The notes under the pieces were generated by a model. It was not told the origin of the DNA and did not search any database. It was given only the letters and a program-made list of their open reading frames with translations. Below are positions 36,047 through 45,595 of a stretch of DNA of 64,000 bases, one piece after another. The translations under genes were made by a program, and so were the position numbers. The stretch's first letter is position 1. Each line of letters begins with the position of its first letter. The stretch is taken from positions 21,947 to 85,946 of IMG/VR virus record IMGVR_UViG_3300036817_000176; one strand, 5' to 3'. This DNA is from a virus.

Positions 36047-36358
36047 ATGGCCTTTGAGATCTGGCTGGTGGTGCTGGTTTCAGTGCTGGCGCTGCTGGGC
36101 GGTATTGTCTCGTATCTGAAGGGGCGACTATCCAGGCGGCTTAGCGGCAGCGGGATGGAGCTTGCGGTAGAGCTGATTACCGCCGCCCTGGCAGGCTGGA
36201 GCATGTATTTCCTCGGGGTATGGCAACGCTGGCCAGAGCCGCTGGTGTGCCTGATGGTGATCGCCTCCACCCATAACGGGGCGGCGGTGATCGGCCTGCT
36301 GGCAGCGAGTCTGGTCCGCTTTTTGAAATCGGCTGGCCAGCCTACGGAGGAGGGATAA
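36047..36358 (+). CDS. Holin (LydA-like position), 103 aa
   Basis: ATG 36047 with GGGAGGGAG upstream. Three hydrophobic segments at about 4-24, 40-59 and 64-92 and a polar C-terminus, typical of small phage holins. In P1 the holin gene lydA also lies next to the dar operon. It forms the inner-membrane lesion that releases or activates the endolysin; the amidase at 44400 is the expected partner. Confidence 0.75.
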   Translation: MAFEIWLVVLVSVLALLGGIVSYLKGRLSRRLSGSGMELAVELITAALAGWSMYFLGVWQRWPEPLVCLMVIASTHNGAAVIGLLAASLVRFLKSAGQPTEEG

Positions 36359-36574
36359 ATGGAAGGATTGCTCTTGTCGCTGCAGGTGGCGGCAACGGTA
36401 CTGACGGCCGGGGTGAGTGACCGGTATTTCAGTCTGCGGGGCCGTGTCTCTCACACGGCCCCGGAGCACGCCTTTTTGCCCGGTTCGCGTCCTCACTACC
36501 TGATTTTCCTCCCGGTCCGTGCGATCGGCCTGCGTTTCTTCTTCCCGCTCACCGCCACCCACACCCGAAGGTAA
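36359..36574 (+). CDS. Small protein downstream of the holin, 71 aa
   Basis: Starts at the base after the holin stop and ends seven bases before the next ATG, so it fits the operon exactly. Contains a hydrophobic N-terminal helix (LLLSLQVAATVLTAGV) and a basic, Pro/His-rich C-terminus. Position matches P1 lydB (holin antagonist) but the size is smaller and no sequence match is claimed. Confidence 0.45.
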   Translation: MEGLLLSLQVAATVLTAGVSDRYFSLRGRVSHTAPEHAFLPGSRPHYLIFLPVRAIGLRFFFPLTATHTRR

Positions 36575-36581
36575 CCCATTC

Positions 36582-37217
36582 ATGACGCAAAAAGACGAAC
36601 GTTACAGTCAGAACAAGGCTGAGTATTTCACCCTCGACTTTGACAACGTGACCGAAAAAGGCCTCAAGAAGCTGATCACCAGCTTCAAAAAAGCCGGACA
36701 GACTGTCGCTGCAGTGGAAGCAACGAACCGCACGATCACTAAAGACCGCATGGCAACCAAAAAGGCGCTGCTGCGCTTTGAGGGTGGCCAGTCCATCACT
36801 ATCACTCTGGGCGATCACGGTGACGTTATCGAAACCAAACTGAACGCCACCATTGTGCCGGTGCAGGCGCTGAAAACCATGGACGCCTACGCCAAAGAGG
36901 TGGCGGCGAAAGTGGTGGCCAACCAGTCCCGCTGGGATAACAGCCTCGCGCGTAAAGCCATCAAGAAGGTGGACACCGACGCCTCGAAGAAAAAGCCCGC
37001 CGGTAGGACCATTCAGGCCCGCATGATCGAGGCCAAAAACGCCAACGCCAGCGCCCGCACCAACGTGGCCACCCTGACCACACGGATCCACGAGCTGCAG
37101 ACCTCCAGCGCCAGCCGCACCAGCGAACTGGACGGCCTGCGCAAAAAGCTCGAGCTGGAGCGCACCACCACCAACGAACTCATTCAGCAAATCGAAGCCC
37201 TGGGAGGCGAAGCATGA
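36582..37217 (+). CDS. Dar-operon protein, 211 aa (Hdf-like position)
   Basis: ATG 36582 with GAAGGTAA upstream is chosen over an upstream in-frame codon. N-terminal mixed domain (1-110) and a C-terminal coiled coil (about 140-211, Lys/Ala/Glu/Thr-rich). It directly precedes a DarA-like gene with a 4-bp overlap, the position of Hdf in P1, an internal head protein needed for normal DarA incorporation. The similarity call is by order and size. Confidence 0.6.
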   Translation: MTQKDERYSQNKAEYFTLDFDNVTEKGLKKLITSFKKAGQTVAAVEATNRTITKDRMATKKALLRFEGGQSITITLGDHGDVIETKLNATIVPVQALKTMDAYAKEVAAKVVANQSRWDNSLARKAIKKVDTDASKKKPAGRTIQARMIEAKNANASARTNVATLTTRIHELQTSSASRTSELDGLRKKLELERTTTNELIQQIEALGGEA

Positions 37218-39760
37218 TTTACGCACGACACAACGGCGTGCGGGTGGCCAACGTGATTGACCACACCGCCAAACGACTGACACGCGAGCAGTACCTCGAC
37301 GCGCTCGGCATCGACACCATGATGCTGGAACCGACGACGCTCGAGGAGATCATCGCCACGCACCTGTTTGATCTGCCGGGGCAGGGTGAAACCGCCTTCA
37401 CCGATGCGATCGTGACCACGCGCAACCGCATTGACCGCACCATGATGGGCTTCATCCGTGCGCTGAACGGCTCCCTGACGGGTACCGACATTGCCGCCAG
37501 CGATGCCCTGATTGGCGACCCACGCCGTTCCGGTGACATCGCCGTGATTGCCGCGGAAATCCCGCTGTCCGATGGCCAGTCGATTTTTGTGATTTTCCAT
37601 AGCCCGAGCAACGACCCGAGCAAAATCACCGGTACCGACACGCTGGTGGCTTTCCGCTTCCTGCTGAACAAGCGCGACGTGACCCACGTTGTTGCCCCGA
37701 ACAAGGGCCGCGACATTTCGCTCAAGCAAACCACCCTGTCACTGTCGAATCTCGTGGAACGCAACAGCGCCAAATTTGCCAGCAAACAGGCCGACAACAA
37801 GGCGAAGGCCGAAGAACTGGCCGCGCTGGAAGCGGACACCGAGCAGCAGATGAAAGAGGCCGACCAGCTCACTGAGCAGGCCGACACCCTGGCTAACTCG
37901 CGTAATGCGACCGATGCCGAAGTGGGTAAAGTGGCATCACAACTGAATCGCCAGGTAGAGCGCAACGACGAGCTACGCAAAACGCTGGCCGGGCTACAGG
38001 CGAAGAAAGAGGCATCAAAGCCAGCCCCGATCCCGGTACCAAAACCTGAGCCAGTACCGACCCCGGAACCAACGCCAGAACCTGAACCGGCACCTGAGCC
38101 AACACCGACCGGCAAGCACGCCGAGAAGCTGGGCATGATCACCCCTGACACCCTCCCGGGCACCGGCAGCACGCTCGGCCAGTTCACCGTTGTGAAGGCC
38201 AGCGCCCGCGTGATTGACGTGAACGGCGCCAAAGGGAATGAACGTTACACCTGGGATGGCACCGGCTATAAGCGCCGTGATATGTACCTGATGGCTGACG
38301 GCAGCACCCTCGATGCGTTAAAGGCGCGGGGAAAAATCCGCGCAGCGGAAAACACGCCGGAAGACGGCCTGCGCTACGTTAAGCAGCAGCTGATGATCAA
38401 TGGTACCCACACTCTGACGAACGGCGCGGTGATTGCCTACCGCACGGTGGACGTGAACGGCGAGCTGGTGGGCCAGGTCACCATTACCGAGCAGAACGGC
38501 GACCTGTACCGCATTGATTCGGCCAGTTCCCAGGGTGGCGCCATGGGTGATGCTGCAGGCAAGCTCTATACCGCGTACCGTGACGACAAAGCGGATCGTT
38601 ACTGGGTCGAAGTGGAGTCGGACGAGGACCGAGAAGCCCGTGAAAAGGCCGAGCTGATTGCCCTGCAGAGGACCGCCCTGAAACCGTTTGAGGGGAGCTA
38701 CGGCAAGGGCTGGAAAGGGACCCCGGACGAGATTGGTGATGACAGACCGGTTATTTTCATTTCAACGCCGCCCCTCCCGGGCGAAGACGAGCACGACGGT
38801 TATATCGTCGTGGCCAACGTGAGTGATGACAACAAGCTGACCGGCACATTCCGCGTGATTTACGGCAGTGACGGCGGCCCGATCACCGGCGGTACCGAGG
38901 TGACCAGCAAGGATGAAGCCAAAGAGGTGGCCTACCGGGAATACCAGCGCGAGCTCGAGGAAAAGCTCGAGCGCAACACCCCGAATCCGACGCCTGAGCC
39001 AGTTCCCGAGCCAGCCCCGGAAGCGGCGCTTTACTGGTACGGCCTGCGCATTCGTCCGTTCTCCCCGTCAAACCAGCCAGAAGGTCACACCGCCTATATC
39101 GCCCCGGAAGATGTGGCGACCGATCCGCGCGTATCCGGGCTTATCCGCGATCGCAACGAGCGCGACATGCGTTACGGGCTGGTGGGCTACGCCGAGCCGC
39201 TGACCGCTGAAGCGGTTGATCACTACAACCTCACCGATATGTCCGCCACGTCATGGAATGAGCGCACCCGTGCCGAGTCGCTGGCCCGCGTGGATGAGCT
39301 GGTGGAGCAGATGGTGCAGGGCGATGAATCGCCGGAGGCTATCTGGGATCTGCTGTTCAAACCGAATGGCGACCTGATCAAGAACAACCCGTTCTTTGCG
39401 GATGGAAAATACCAGACCAACCAACTCACAACCGCACTGCAGGAGGCCGGTTATTCCGGCAGCGTGAAAGCCATGGTTAACGCCCTTATCGACAAAGCCA
39501 CCAGCAAGAACAAGCCCGAACCGGCCCCGGAGCCTGAACCAACCCCGGGCAACCAGTGGGATGAAACTGACCCGGCAATTCTGGCGATCCTCGAGCAGCT
39601 GGAGGCACTGCGCACCGGCGAAACGGATTACAACACCTACCTGGAGAAGATGGGCGGCCTGATTGAGCAGCTGGAAAAAGCGGGCGCGGTCGAGAAGCAC
39701 GAGCCGTATCTGCATACCGTTGCCGATCGCCTGACTGAACTGATGGAGGAGGCTGTCTGA
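37214..39760 (+). CDS. darA: DarA-like antirestriction internal head protein, 848 aa
   Basis: The N-terminal 190 residues resemble the DarA N-terminal domain (RLTREQYLDALGID, RTMMGFIRALNGSLTGTDIA). A coiled coil (about 190-265) leads into three Pro/Glu linkers (PEPVPTPEPTPEPEPAPEPT type, near residues 270-300, 590-610 and 765-780) that separate compact domains. In P1, DarA is packed in the head, is injected with DNA and protects it from type I restriction. It is longer than P1 DarA (about 640 aa). The linkers suggest added modules. Confidence 0.7.
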   Translation: MIYARHNGVRVANVIDHTAKRLTREQYLDALGIDTMMLEPTTLEEIIATHLFDLPGQGETAFTDAIVTTRNRIDRTMMGFIRALNGSLTGTDIAASDALIGDPRRSGDIAVIAAEIPLSDGQSIFVIFHSPSNDPSKITGTDTLVAFRFLLNKRDVTHVVAPNKGRDISLKQTTLSLSNLVERNSAKFASKQADNKAKAEELAALEADTEQQMKEADQLTEQADTLANSRNATDAEVGKVASQLNRQVERNDELRKTLAGLQAKKEASKPAPIPVPKPEPVPTPEPTPEPEPAPEPTPTGKHAEKLGMITPDTLPGTGSTLGQFTVVKASARVIDVNGAKGNERYTWDGTGYKRRDMYLMADGSTLDALKARGKIRAAENTPEDGLRYVKQQLMINGTHTLTNGAVIAYRTVDVNGELVGQVTITEQNGDLYRIDSASSQGGAMGDAAGKLYTAYRDDKADRYWVEVESDEDREAREKAELIALQRTALKPFEGSYGKGWKGTPDEIGDDRPVIFISTPPLPGEDEHDGYIVVANVSDDNKLTGTFRVIYGSDGGPITGGTEVTSKDEAKEVAYREYQRELEEKLERNTPNPTPEPVPEPAPEAALYWYGLRIRPFSPSNQPEGHTAYIAPEDVATDPRVSGLIRDRNERDMRYGLVGYAEPLTAEAVDHYNLTDMSATSWNERTRAESLARVDELVEQMVQGDESPEAIWDLLFKPNGDLIKNNPFFADGKYQTNQLTTALQEAGYSGSVKAMVNALIDKATSKNKPEPAPEPEPTPGNQWDETDPAILAILEQLEALRTGETDYNTYLEKMGGLIEQLEKAGAVEKHEPYLHTVADRLTELMEEAV

Positions 39761-40875
39761 TGGCACTAAGCATTCTGGAAAAAATCGCGCTGCAGAAACA
39801 GGCTGCAGGGCTGAAAGGGGAGCTCAAGAGCGGCACGCTGTCGATCATGGAAAAGCTCGGCAGGCAACGTGAGCTGGCCGTGATCATGGCTACCCTGAAA
39901 GGGGACGCGAAGCCCGCGCCGGTTCCGACCCCGGAACCCACGCCTGAACCTGGCGCCGGTGACGAGGAGGGGACCGATGAAGAGGCCGAGACAGAAGCCT
40001 CCCGCTCGGTGCAGGGCTTCGAGCTGGCAGGGGTCACCCATCCGGCATGGACCAAACCGTTCGCCAACAAGGCGGGGCTGTACGGCGGTGACGTGGTGGT
40101 GTCTAACGAGGGCCTGAACATCGCGATCATTCTGGTGCTGTCCGGTGGTAAAAGCCTGAGCCGCGACGATCTGAAGATCGCGTGGCCTGACTACATTGCA
40201 GGCACAAGCAAGGTCGAAGATTACCTCTCGATGCCAGCCCAGCGCGCGTGGGATGGCGTTTACAGCCCGTTCCCGCCCAAGATGCGTAAGAAGGTCCGCC
40301 GTCTGGTGGAGCAGGGCCTGAAGGTGGCGGAGCGGGCCTTCTCTGAGGGGATCGGCGAGTACCGCCTGACCCTCAAACCCGGTGCTTCGGTGGAAATTAC
40401 CCTCGGCAATGAGTCGGCCTCCGACTGGACCGTGGGGGCCGCGGCCGCGCGTCTGAAGCTGGCAAACCAGGGGCTGGAAGTGGTGGCGGGGATGCTGACC
40501 CAGGGTGACGCCCGCGCCGCCCGCGCCAAGCTGCTCGAGGAGCTGGCCAAGCTGGATCATAATGCCAACGATCTGACCAGCGAGGAGCGCACGAAAGCCA
40601 TCGAGGAGCTGCGCGCGTTGATGACCCATCCGGACATCGGCATCACCGCTGATACCATCAAGGATGCGCTCGACAAGCTGGTGGCCCTGCAGCCTGAAGC
40701 CGAACCGGAAACCACACTGTCAGAACGCTTTATGCGCGGTGACTTCAACACCGACGCGCCCGAATTGTTCCGCACGCGCATTCTGGCGGTTGCTGACGAG
40801 GGTCTGGTGCTCGATGACGTTAAAACCGGTGTGAACCGCTGGATCGAGGCGAACCCGGAGCTAATCGCCGCGTAA
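39760..40875 (+). CDS. Dar-operon protein, 371 aa
   Basis: Starts at the last base of the DarA-like gene. N-terminal helical segment (1-45), a Pro/Glu linker like those in the DarA-like protein (about 50-65), an acidic patch, then a helical C-terminal body. The shared linker style and the operon position suggest another co-packaged internal head protein, comparable in place to P1 DdrA or a split DarA. Function not known. Confidence 0.6.
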   Translation: MALSILEKIALQKQAAGLKGELKSGTLSIMEKLGRQRELAVIMATLKGDAKPAPVPTPEPTPEPGAGDEEGTDEEAETEASRSVQGFELAGVTHPAWTKPFANKAGLYGGDVVVSNEGLNIAIILVLSGGKSLSRDDLKIAWPDYIAGTSKVEDYLSMPAQRAWDGVYSPFPPKMRKKVRRLVEQGLKVAERAFSEGIGEYRLTLKPGASVEITLGNESASDWTVGAAAARLKLANQGLEVVAGMLTQGDARAARAKLLEELAKLDHNANDLTSEERTKAIEELRALMTHPDIGITADTIKDALDKLVALQPEAEPETTLSERFMRGDFNTDAPELFRTRILAVADEGLVLDDVKTGVNRWIEANPELIAA

Positions 40876-40930
40876 ACCATCCTGGCGCGGGTGCCCACCC
40901 TTTCCCGCCGACGCCCCTTAAAGGGCTCAT

Positions 40931-43927
40931 ATGCAGTACAACATTCAAAAGGCCGTCCAGAGCATTCTGGGGGCGACCTCGCCCGTTGCGCTGGTGAAGG
41001 TCTTCGACGAGATCACCGCCGTACCCGTGGCCGCCGCCGCACTGCCTGAATCCGTGCCACCGGATGAGCTGGACCACGGGCGCGTCAGCTACGTGGCCAC
41101 CGTCAAAGGCGCGTCAGTTCGCACGGCGTTTAAGCTGGTGGAGGCCAACGCCCTGATCCCGTCAAACGGGCTGGACGGCAAGCTGAACGGCGCCTATCCG
41201 CAGGAGCTGCAGCCGCGCGACCGCACCCGTGTATCGAGCGTAATGCAGATAACCAAACTTTCCCGATCGCTGCAGCCTGCCCGCCTGACGGATTCAGGCT
41301 TGTCCAGCCACGGCGCGCCGATCATCGGCCCGGACCGCGTGGTGGAGTCGGGGAACGGCCGCACGATGGCCATCATCAAAGCCTACGTGGAGGGCAACGC
41401 CGGTGAATACCGGCAGTACCTGGAAGACAACGCCGAGCTCTACGGCTTTACCACCGCGCAGGTTAAATCCTTCAGCTCACCGGTCCTGGTGCGCGTGCGC
41501 CTCGATGAGGTGGATCGCGTCCAGTTCACCAAAGACAGCAACGTTTCTGACATGCAGGCCATGAGCCCCACAGAACAGGCCAGAATCGACGCAGAGGCTA
41601 TGGACGATGGGGTTATGTCCCTTTTTGCTCCCGGCTCGTCTGGGGACCTTCTGGCTGCGTCTAATCGCCCCTTTGTTTCGGCGTTTATGGCGAAGCTGAC
41701 CGGTGAGCAGGCGGCCGGGCTCTTAACCGCCGACGGGCGCCCGACCCGGCAGGTTATCGATCGTATCCGTGGCGCCATGTTTGCCCGGGCCTACCAGAAC
41801 GACAACCTGCTGCAGCTGGCCATCGAGGAACCGGACCCGGAGATCCGCAACGTCCTGACCGCGCTGACCACCGCCGCGCCCCAGTTCGTGCAGATGCGCG
41901 CGCTGTCCGGAGAGGCCCACAAGCAGACCACCGACGCCCTGGTTGAAAGCGTGGACATGAACCGCACGCTGGATGAAGAGGCCCTGTCGGCGCTGGTGGA
42001 GGCCACCACGATCGTGCGTGAGGCCCGCAACAATGGCCAGACGGTACCGGAGTATCTGGCGCAGGGTGACATGTTCGGCGATCGTGACCCGCAGGCGGCT
42101 GCGCTGGCCACCTTCATCGCGGCGAATAACCGCTCAACTAAGCGCATGGGCGAGGCCTTTACACAGATGGCTGACGAGATATGTCAGGTCCTCGCCCACA
42201 AAGGGTCTGCCGTGGCGGATATGTTCGGCGCGCCGCCGGTGGATCTGGTGAGCGTGCTCGCCCGGGTAAGTGACCATATGGCCGAGCTCTACGGAGAGAA
42301 GGCGGGGATCCAGGTCGGGATGTTCGACAGCTTCGACTATGCCCGGCAGGCACTGCTGCTGGACGTTACCAGTCGGATCCTCCGCTCCACGTCCATTCCC
42401 GGGCTACTGGACATGTTTGACGCGGTGACCACCCTCGACAAGGGGGCCCGGCAGGCGAAGACCCGCGCCCTGATTGGGGAGGTGATCGGCCGGTTCCACG
42501 CCGTGAGCGACATCGAGGCGCTGGCCGTGGCCCTGAAAGACCTCAACGCCATCCTGAGTCTGGCCAGCGATATCACACGCAAGGCCCGGGCGGAGCAGTG
42601 GGAAACCTCGCCGGTCAATGTCTGGTTCGGCGGCAATGCGGAGGACGGAAGCTGGATCAATCGCCTGCGCCCGGCCGCTGAGCTGGTCCTGCTGGCCATG
42701 ACTGCAGCTGAGGACAAGGCCACTAAACCGGAGGACCTTTCTGAACGACTGGCCTCCCTGGAATCTGACTTCGAGGGGACTCTGACGGGTACGTCATTCC
42801 CGCCGACGGACGCGCTGCTGTCGTGGATCACCGGCAGGCCCACCACCACTGACACGCTACGGGCTTCATTCGTCTCGGAACGCACGCAGCAGTTCGGGCA
42901 TGACGCGAAGGAGTTTGAACAGCAGATCCGCGCCCTGGGCATCCATGAGAAGGCCGACAAAGACGCCACCAGCCGCTTCATACAGCAGAACATGACCCGG
43001 GAGAAGGTGCGCGCGCTGGTGGATGCTGACCCGAACTATCAGGCGCTCACTGACGCCCAGCGTGAAAGTATCGCCGCCCACGTCGCCCGTGCGGCCATGG
43101 AGATACCGGACGGGTCGAAAGACATCACCAAGCCGGTGTATACCGCCCTGACGACGTTTGCCGAGCAGCAGAAAGGCCAGCCGAACCGCTCCGCGTCCTA
43201 TCAGGCGGCCAACCAGCTATATCAATCCCTGCGCAAGCAACTGTTAGCCACCCAGAAGCCGACCCTCGTTGGTACGGAATCCCTGCGCAAGATGGTGGAC
43301 CAGCTGGTGGAGGGTGTGATGCCTGACAGCGAAGCGGCCGCCATGGGGGCGAAGACGAAGATCCGCATTAAGTCCGCCAGTCTGGCCAGAGGCTATGAGC
43401 TCCCGGCGATGAAAGAGGACATGAACCGGTTCTATCAGATCGTGTCCGGGCAGACCGCGACGCCTGAGCTGGTGCGCACGGCAAAACGGGCCCACGCCAG
43501 CCGGAAAGACAACCATATCAACAGCGGCGAGGGGATGACCAAAACCACGTTGTGGCACGAGATGGGGCACTTTGTTGAGTACCAGCACCCTGAGCTGCTG
43601 GCGGCCGCTAAGGCGCTGCTGAAGCGCCGCATGGATGCCATACCGGAGAAGCTGGGCAAGATCGCCTATCTCAAGAACATGACCGGCTCGAAGTCCTACG
43701 GGAAAGAGGTGGCGATCAACGACGGCTTCTATAACCCGTATGTGGGCAAGGTCTACGGTGAGCTGGGTATTGAAGGCACAAATGCGACTGAGGTCTTTTC
43801 GATGGGCTTCCAGGCGCTGGCGACCGACGCCGAACTGGCCCGGCTGGCCATGAAAGATCCGGAGCACCTGTCGCTGGTGATGGCGGCCATCAAGATGCTG
43901 GGCATCAAATACAAGGAGTCCCGCTAA
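40931..43927 (+). CDS. ddrB: DdrB-like protein: ParB-like domain plus zinc-metalloprotease motif, 998 aa
   Basis: Residues about 30-190 fit the ddrB-type ParB-like domain, with the nuclease-like GPDRVVESGNGRTMAI motif. The C-terminal region has WHEMGHFVE (about 874-882), an HExxH zinc protease signature, with further helices. Size is near that of P1 DdrB. In P1 this protein is injected with the DNA and belongs to the antirestriction set. Having both a nucleic-acid-type domain and a protease motif suggests activity in the infected cell. Confidence 0.8.
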   Translation: MQYNIQKAVQSILGATSPVALVKVFDEITAVPVAAAALPESVPPDELDHGRVSYVATVKGASVRTAFKLVEANALIPSNGLDGKLNGAYPQELQPRDRTRVSSVMQITKLSRSLQPARLTDSGLSSHGAPIIGPDRVVESGNGRTMAIIKAYVEGNAGEYRQYLEDNAELYGFTTAQVKSFSSPVLVRVRLDEVDRVQFTKDSNVSDMQAMSPTEQARIDAEAMDDGVMSLFAPGSSGDLLAASNRPFVSAFMAKLTGEQAAGLLTADGRPTRQVIDRIRGAMFARAYQNDNLLQLAIEEPDPEIRNVLTALTTAAPQFVQMRALSGEAHKQTTDALVESVDMNRTLDEEALSALVEATTIVREARNNGQTVPEYLAQGDMFGDRDPQAAALATFIAANNRSTKRMGEAFTQMADEICQVLAHKGSAVADMFGAPPVDLVSVLARVSDHMAELYGEKAGIQVGMFDSFDYARQALLLDVTSRILRSTSIPGLLDMFDAVTTLDKGARQAKTRALIGEVIGRFHAVSDIEALAVALKDLNAILSLASDITRKARAEQWETSPVNVWFGGNAEDGSWINRLRPAAELVLLAMTAAEDKATKPEDLSERLASLESDFEGTLTGTSFPPTDALLSWITGRPTTTDTLRASFVSERTQQFGHDAKEFEQQIRALGIHEKADKDATSRFIQQNMTREKVRALVDADPNYQALTDAQRESIAAHVARAAMEIPDGSKDITKPVYTALTTFAEQQKGQPNRSASYQAANQLYQSLRKQLLATQKPTLVGTESLRKMVDQLVEGVMPDSEAAAMGAKTKIRIKSASLARGYELPAMKEDMNRFYQIVSGQTATPELVRTAKRAHASRKDNHINSGEGMTKTTLWHEMGHFVEYQHPELLAAAKALLKRRMDAIPEKLGKIAYLKNMTGSKSYGKEVAINDGFYNPYVGKVYGELGIEGTNATEVFSMGFQALATDAELARLAMKDPEHLSLVMAAIKMLGIKYKESR

Positions 43928-44286
43928 TGCAACTGACACTGGTTTACCTCACCCTCGAGGTGAGTATCGACCTGGACGCGCCGACGGCGGACTACCGTTG
44001 CGACATGACCGTTTACCCGGACTGGCTGCAGGCAACCTTTGAGGAGTTTTGCGCCGGTGAGGATGACGGGCGCGGTATTCCGATGGCGGCCGGTGCCTAT
44101 ACGGCAATGGGCATCGAGGGCGTATTTGCCCGCATGGGGATAGACGTTGACGGAGTGGGAGAGGTAGCGCAGGATCTGGACGGTGAACAGGAAGTAGGGG
44201 AGTCGGAATCGGCCCCGCTGCTGGATGGGTACGTGCCGCGCCATGTGGCCGAGCATTACGCACTGCTGGACAAACTGAAGCGATAA
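43927..44286 (+). CDS. Small acidic protein, 119 aa, last gene of the Dar operon
   Basis: Not recognised. Strongly acidic in the second half, with a beta-like N-terminus. TAATG overlap with the DdrB-like gene shows coupled translation. Followed by a terminator at 44291. Confidence 0.55.
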   Translation: MQLTLVYLTLEVSIDLDAPTADYRCDMTVYPDWLQATFEEFCAGEDDGRGIPMAAGAYTAMGIEGVFARMGIDVDGVGEVAQDLDGEQEVGESESAPLLDGYVPRHVAEHYALLDKLKR

Positions 44287-44290
44287 AAAA

Positions 44291-44316
44291 AACGGGCGCA
44301 CGAATGCGCCCGTTTC
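44291..44316. terminator. Bidirectional intrinsic terminator
   Basis: Ten-bp stem AACGGGCGCA (44291-44300) / TGCGCCCGTT (44305-44314) with a CGAA loop. Eight A on the left give a strong T-run on the minus strand; the plus strand has three to four T. Confidence 0.85.
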
Positions 44317-44368
44317 CCCTTCCCCGCTCCAGCCTACAGTGTGTGTAGTTAGGGCTGGGTGCCCGTAA

Positions 44369-44377
44369 ACATCCTAA
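44369..44377 (+). promoter_or_regulatory. ACATCCTAA element, site G
   Basis: AAACATCCTAACC lies 23 bp upstream of the amidase start codon (44400) and downstream of the Dar-operon terminator, so some start signal for the amidase is expected here. No standard -10 box lies between the element and the gene. Confidence 0.55.
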
Positions 44378-44399
44378 CCTTTTTTTGAGAGAATGATCA

Positions 44400-44867
44400 A
44401 TGACTATCAAATTTATTACCGTCCATTGTTCCGCAACCCCCGGTTCCCGTGACATCGGCGCCAAAGAAATTACGGCCATGCACCTGCAGCGGGGCTTTCG
44501 CACGATCGGGTATCACTACGTCATTCGTCGTGACGGCACGGTAGAGGCAGGCCGCCCGGAGAACCAGCAGGGTGCCCATGTGGAAGGGCATAACCCGAAC
44601 AACCTCGGGATCTGCCTGGTCGGTGGGGTCAATCAGGCGATGAAGTCTGAGTGTAACTACACCGAAGCCCAGTTCGCCGCGCTGGCCGAGCTGGTGAAGA
44701 AGCTGCAGGCGAAACACAACGTGCCAGACAACGCCATTAAGGGTCACCGTGACTGGTTCGGCGATACCAACGGCGACGGCAAGATCGACAGCCGCGACTG
44801 GCTGAAGGACTGCCCGTGCTTCGACGTGCGCACCTGGTTCAAGGGGATCAACGTTAAGCCTAAGTGA
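44400..44867 (+). CDS. N-acetylmuramoyl-L-alanine amidase endolysin (T7 lysozyme-like)
   Basis: 155 aa. Amidase_2 fold with zinc ligands H9 (ITVHCSAT), H116 (GHRDW) and C138 (KDCPC), and Y40 in GYHYVIRRDG, matching T7 lysozyme spacing. DTNGDGKIDSRD (about 122-133) resembles a calcium-binding loop. No signal peptide, so release depends on a holin. It has its own ACATCCTAA site and a terminator on each side, forming a single-gene lysis unit. Confidence 0.95.
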   Translation: MTIKFITVHCSATPGSRDIGAKEITAMHLQRGFRTIGYHYVIRRDGTVEAGRPENQQGAHVEGHNPNNLGICLVGGVNQAMKSECNYTEAQFAALAELVKKLQAKHNVPDNAIKGHRDWFGDTNGDGKIDSRDWLKDCPCFDVRTWFKGINVKPK

Positions 44868-44874
44868 TAGCCAC

Positions 44875-44900
44875 AAAAAAGCCGCCTGCGGGCGGCTTTT
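44875..44900. terminator. Bidirectional intrinsic terminator between amidase and minus-strand operon
   Basis: GCCGCC (44881-44886) / GGCGGC (44891-44896) with a run of A before and T after. It serves the amidase on the plus strand and could end the minus-strand operon running from 48200 to 44937. Confidence 0.9.
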
Positions 44901-44936
44901 ACACACTGTGGGCGGGCTGTTTTGCGCCTGCAGGCA

Positions 44937-45281
44937 TCACTTCTGGGTTATAGCGTTCAGAGCATCATGTGCTTCACACATCAGCTGCGAATAGGCCGTC
45001 TTACGCTCATGGAGCGCCTGCAGCATATCATTCGACTGGCCGATGATGGATTCCAGTACCGCCTCTTTCGTGTCGTAAAAATCATATTTCTCATGAGAAT
45101 AAACGAGACTATCACTGCTGGCGTTGATCCTGACGTGGTAGCCGTCTGAAATCTCTTTAATGACTTCGTAGCGGTTCAGGTAGGCATTGAGGTCAAATAC
45201 GCCACCATCACCGCGAAGTGGATTCTTGCGTGTAACCCAGATATAACGCAGGTCCGTCGCTGGCTTATTGGTTTCTTTCAT
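44937..45281 (-). CDS. Hypothetical protein, 114 aa, paralogue of its neighbour
   Basis: The C-terminal half (KYDFYDTKEAVLESI ... LQALHERKTAYSQL) aligns with that of the adjacent 45278-45595 product (DYDFFDTRIAALLHL ... LEDLEEREKALVNF), so the two arose by duplication. Last gene of the minus-strand operon. Function unknown. Confidence 0.6.
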   Translation of the reverse strand: MKETNKPATDLRYIWVTRKNPLRGDGGVFDLNAYLNRYEVIKEISDGYHVRINASSDSLVYSHEKYDFYDTKEAVLESIIGQSNDMLQALHERKTAYSQLMCEAHDALNAITQK

Positions 45282-45595
45282 GTTGTCGGCTCCTCAATCA
45301 CTGCCTGCTCAACCTCCTGCAGGAAGTTAACAAGCGCTTTCTCACGCTCCTCCAGATCCTCAAGCACCTCTTTAGCGGCAAACTCCAGGTGAAGCAGAGC
45401 CGCTATCCGGGTGTCAAAAAAGTCGTAGTCGCTATGCAGATACATCGAACCCTTTTCCCTGTCACTGACCACCAGGCGCAGGCCTTTCGGGGTTTCGTTC
45501 ATCACTTCGCGCACCTGAATGCAGTTTTCCAGCTTGCGGGTAGGGTAGTGGAGCGTTATTGGTTTCTTTTCCAGCACAAACACGGTCTTGCCCAT
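45278..45595 (-). CDS. Hypothetical protein, 105 aa, paralogue of its neighbour
   Basis: Start set at 45595, where the ATG overlaps the previous stop (TAATG), the same arrangement as the neighbours. Shares the DYDFFDT block and C-terminal helix with the 44937-45281 protein. Overlaps that gene by 4 bp. Function unknown. Confidence 0.6.
   Translation of the reverse strand: MGKTVFVLEKKPITLHYPTRKLENCIQVREVMNETPKGLRLVVSDREKGSMYLHSDYDFFDTRIAALLHLEFAAKEVLEDLEEREKALVNFLQEVEQAVIEEPTT

Noticed and set aside
37219-38232. Long minus-strand open frame inside the DarA-like gene
   Set aside because: Arises from biased codon use and Pro/Glu linkers; overlaps a well-supported gene.
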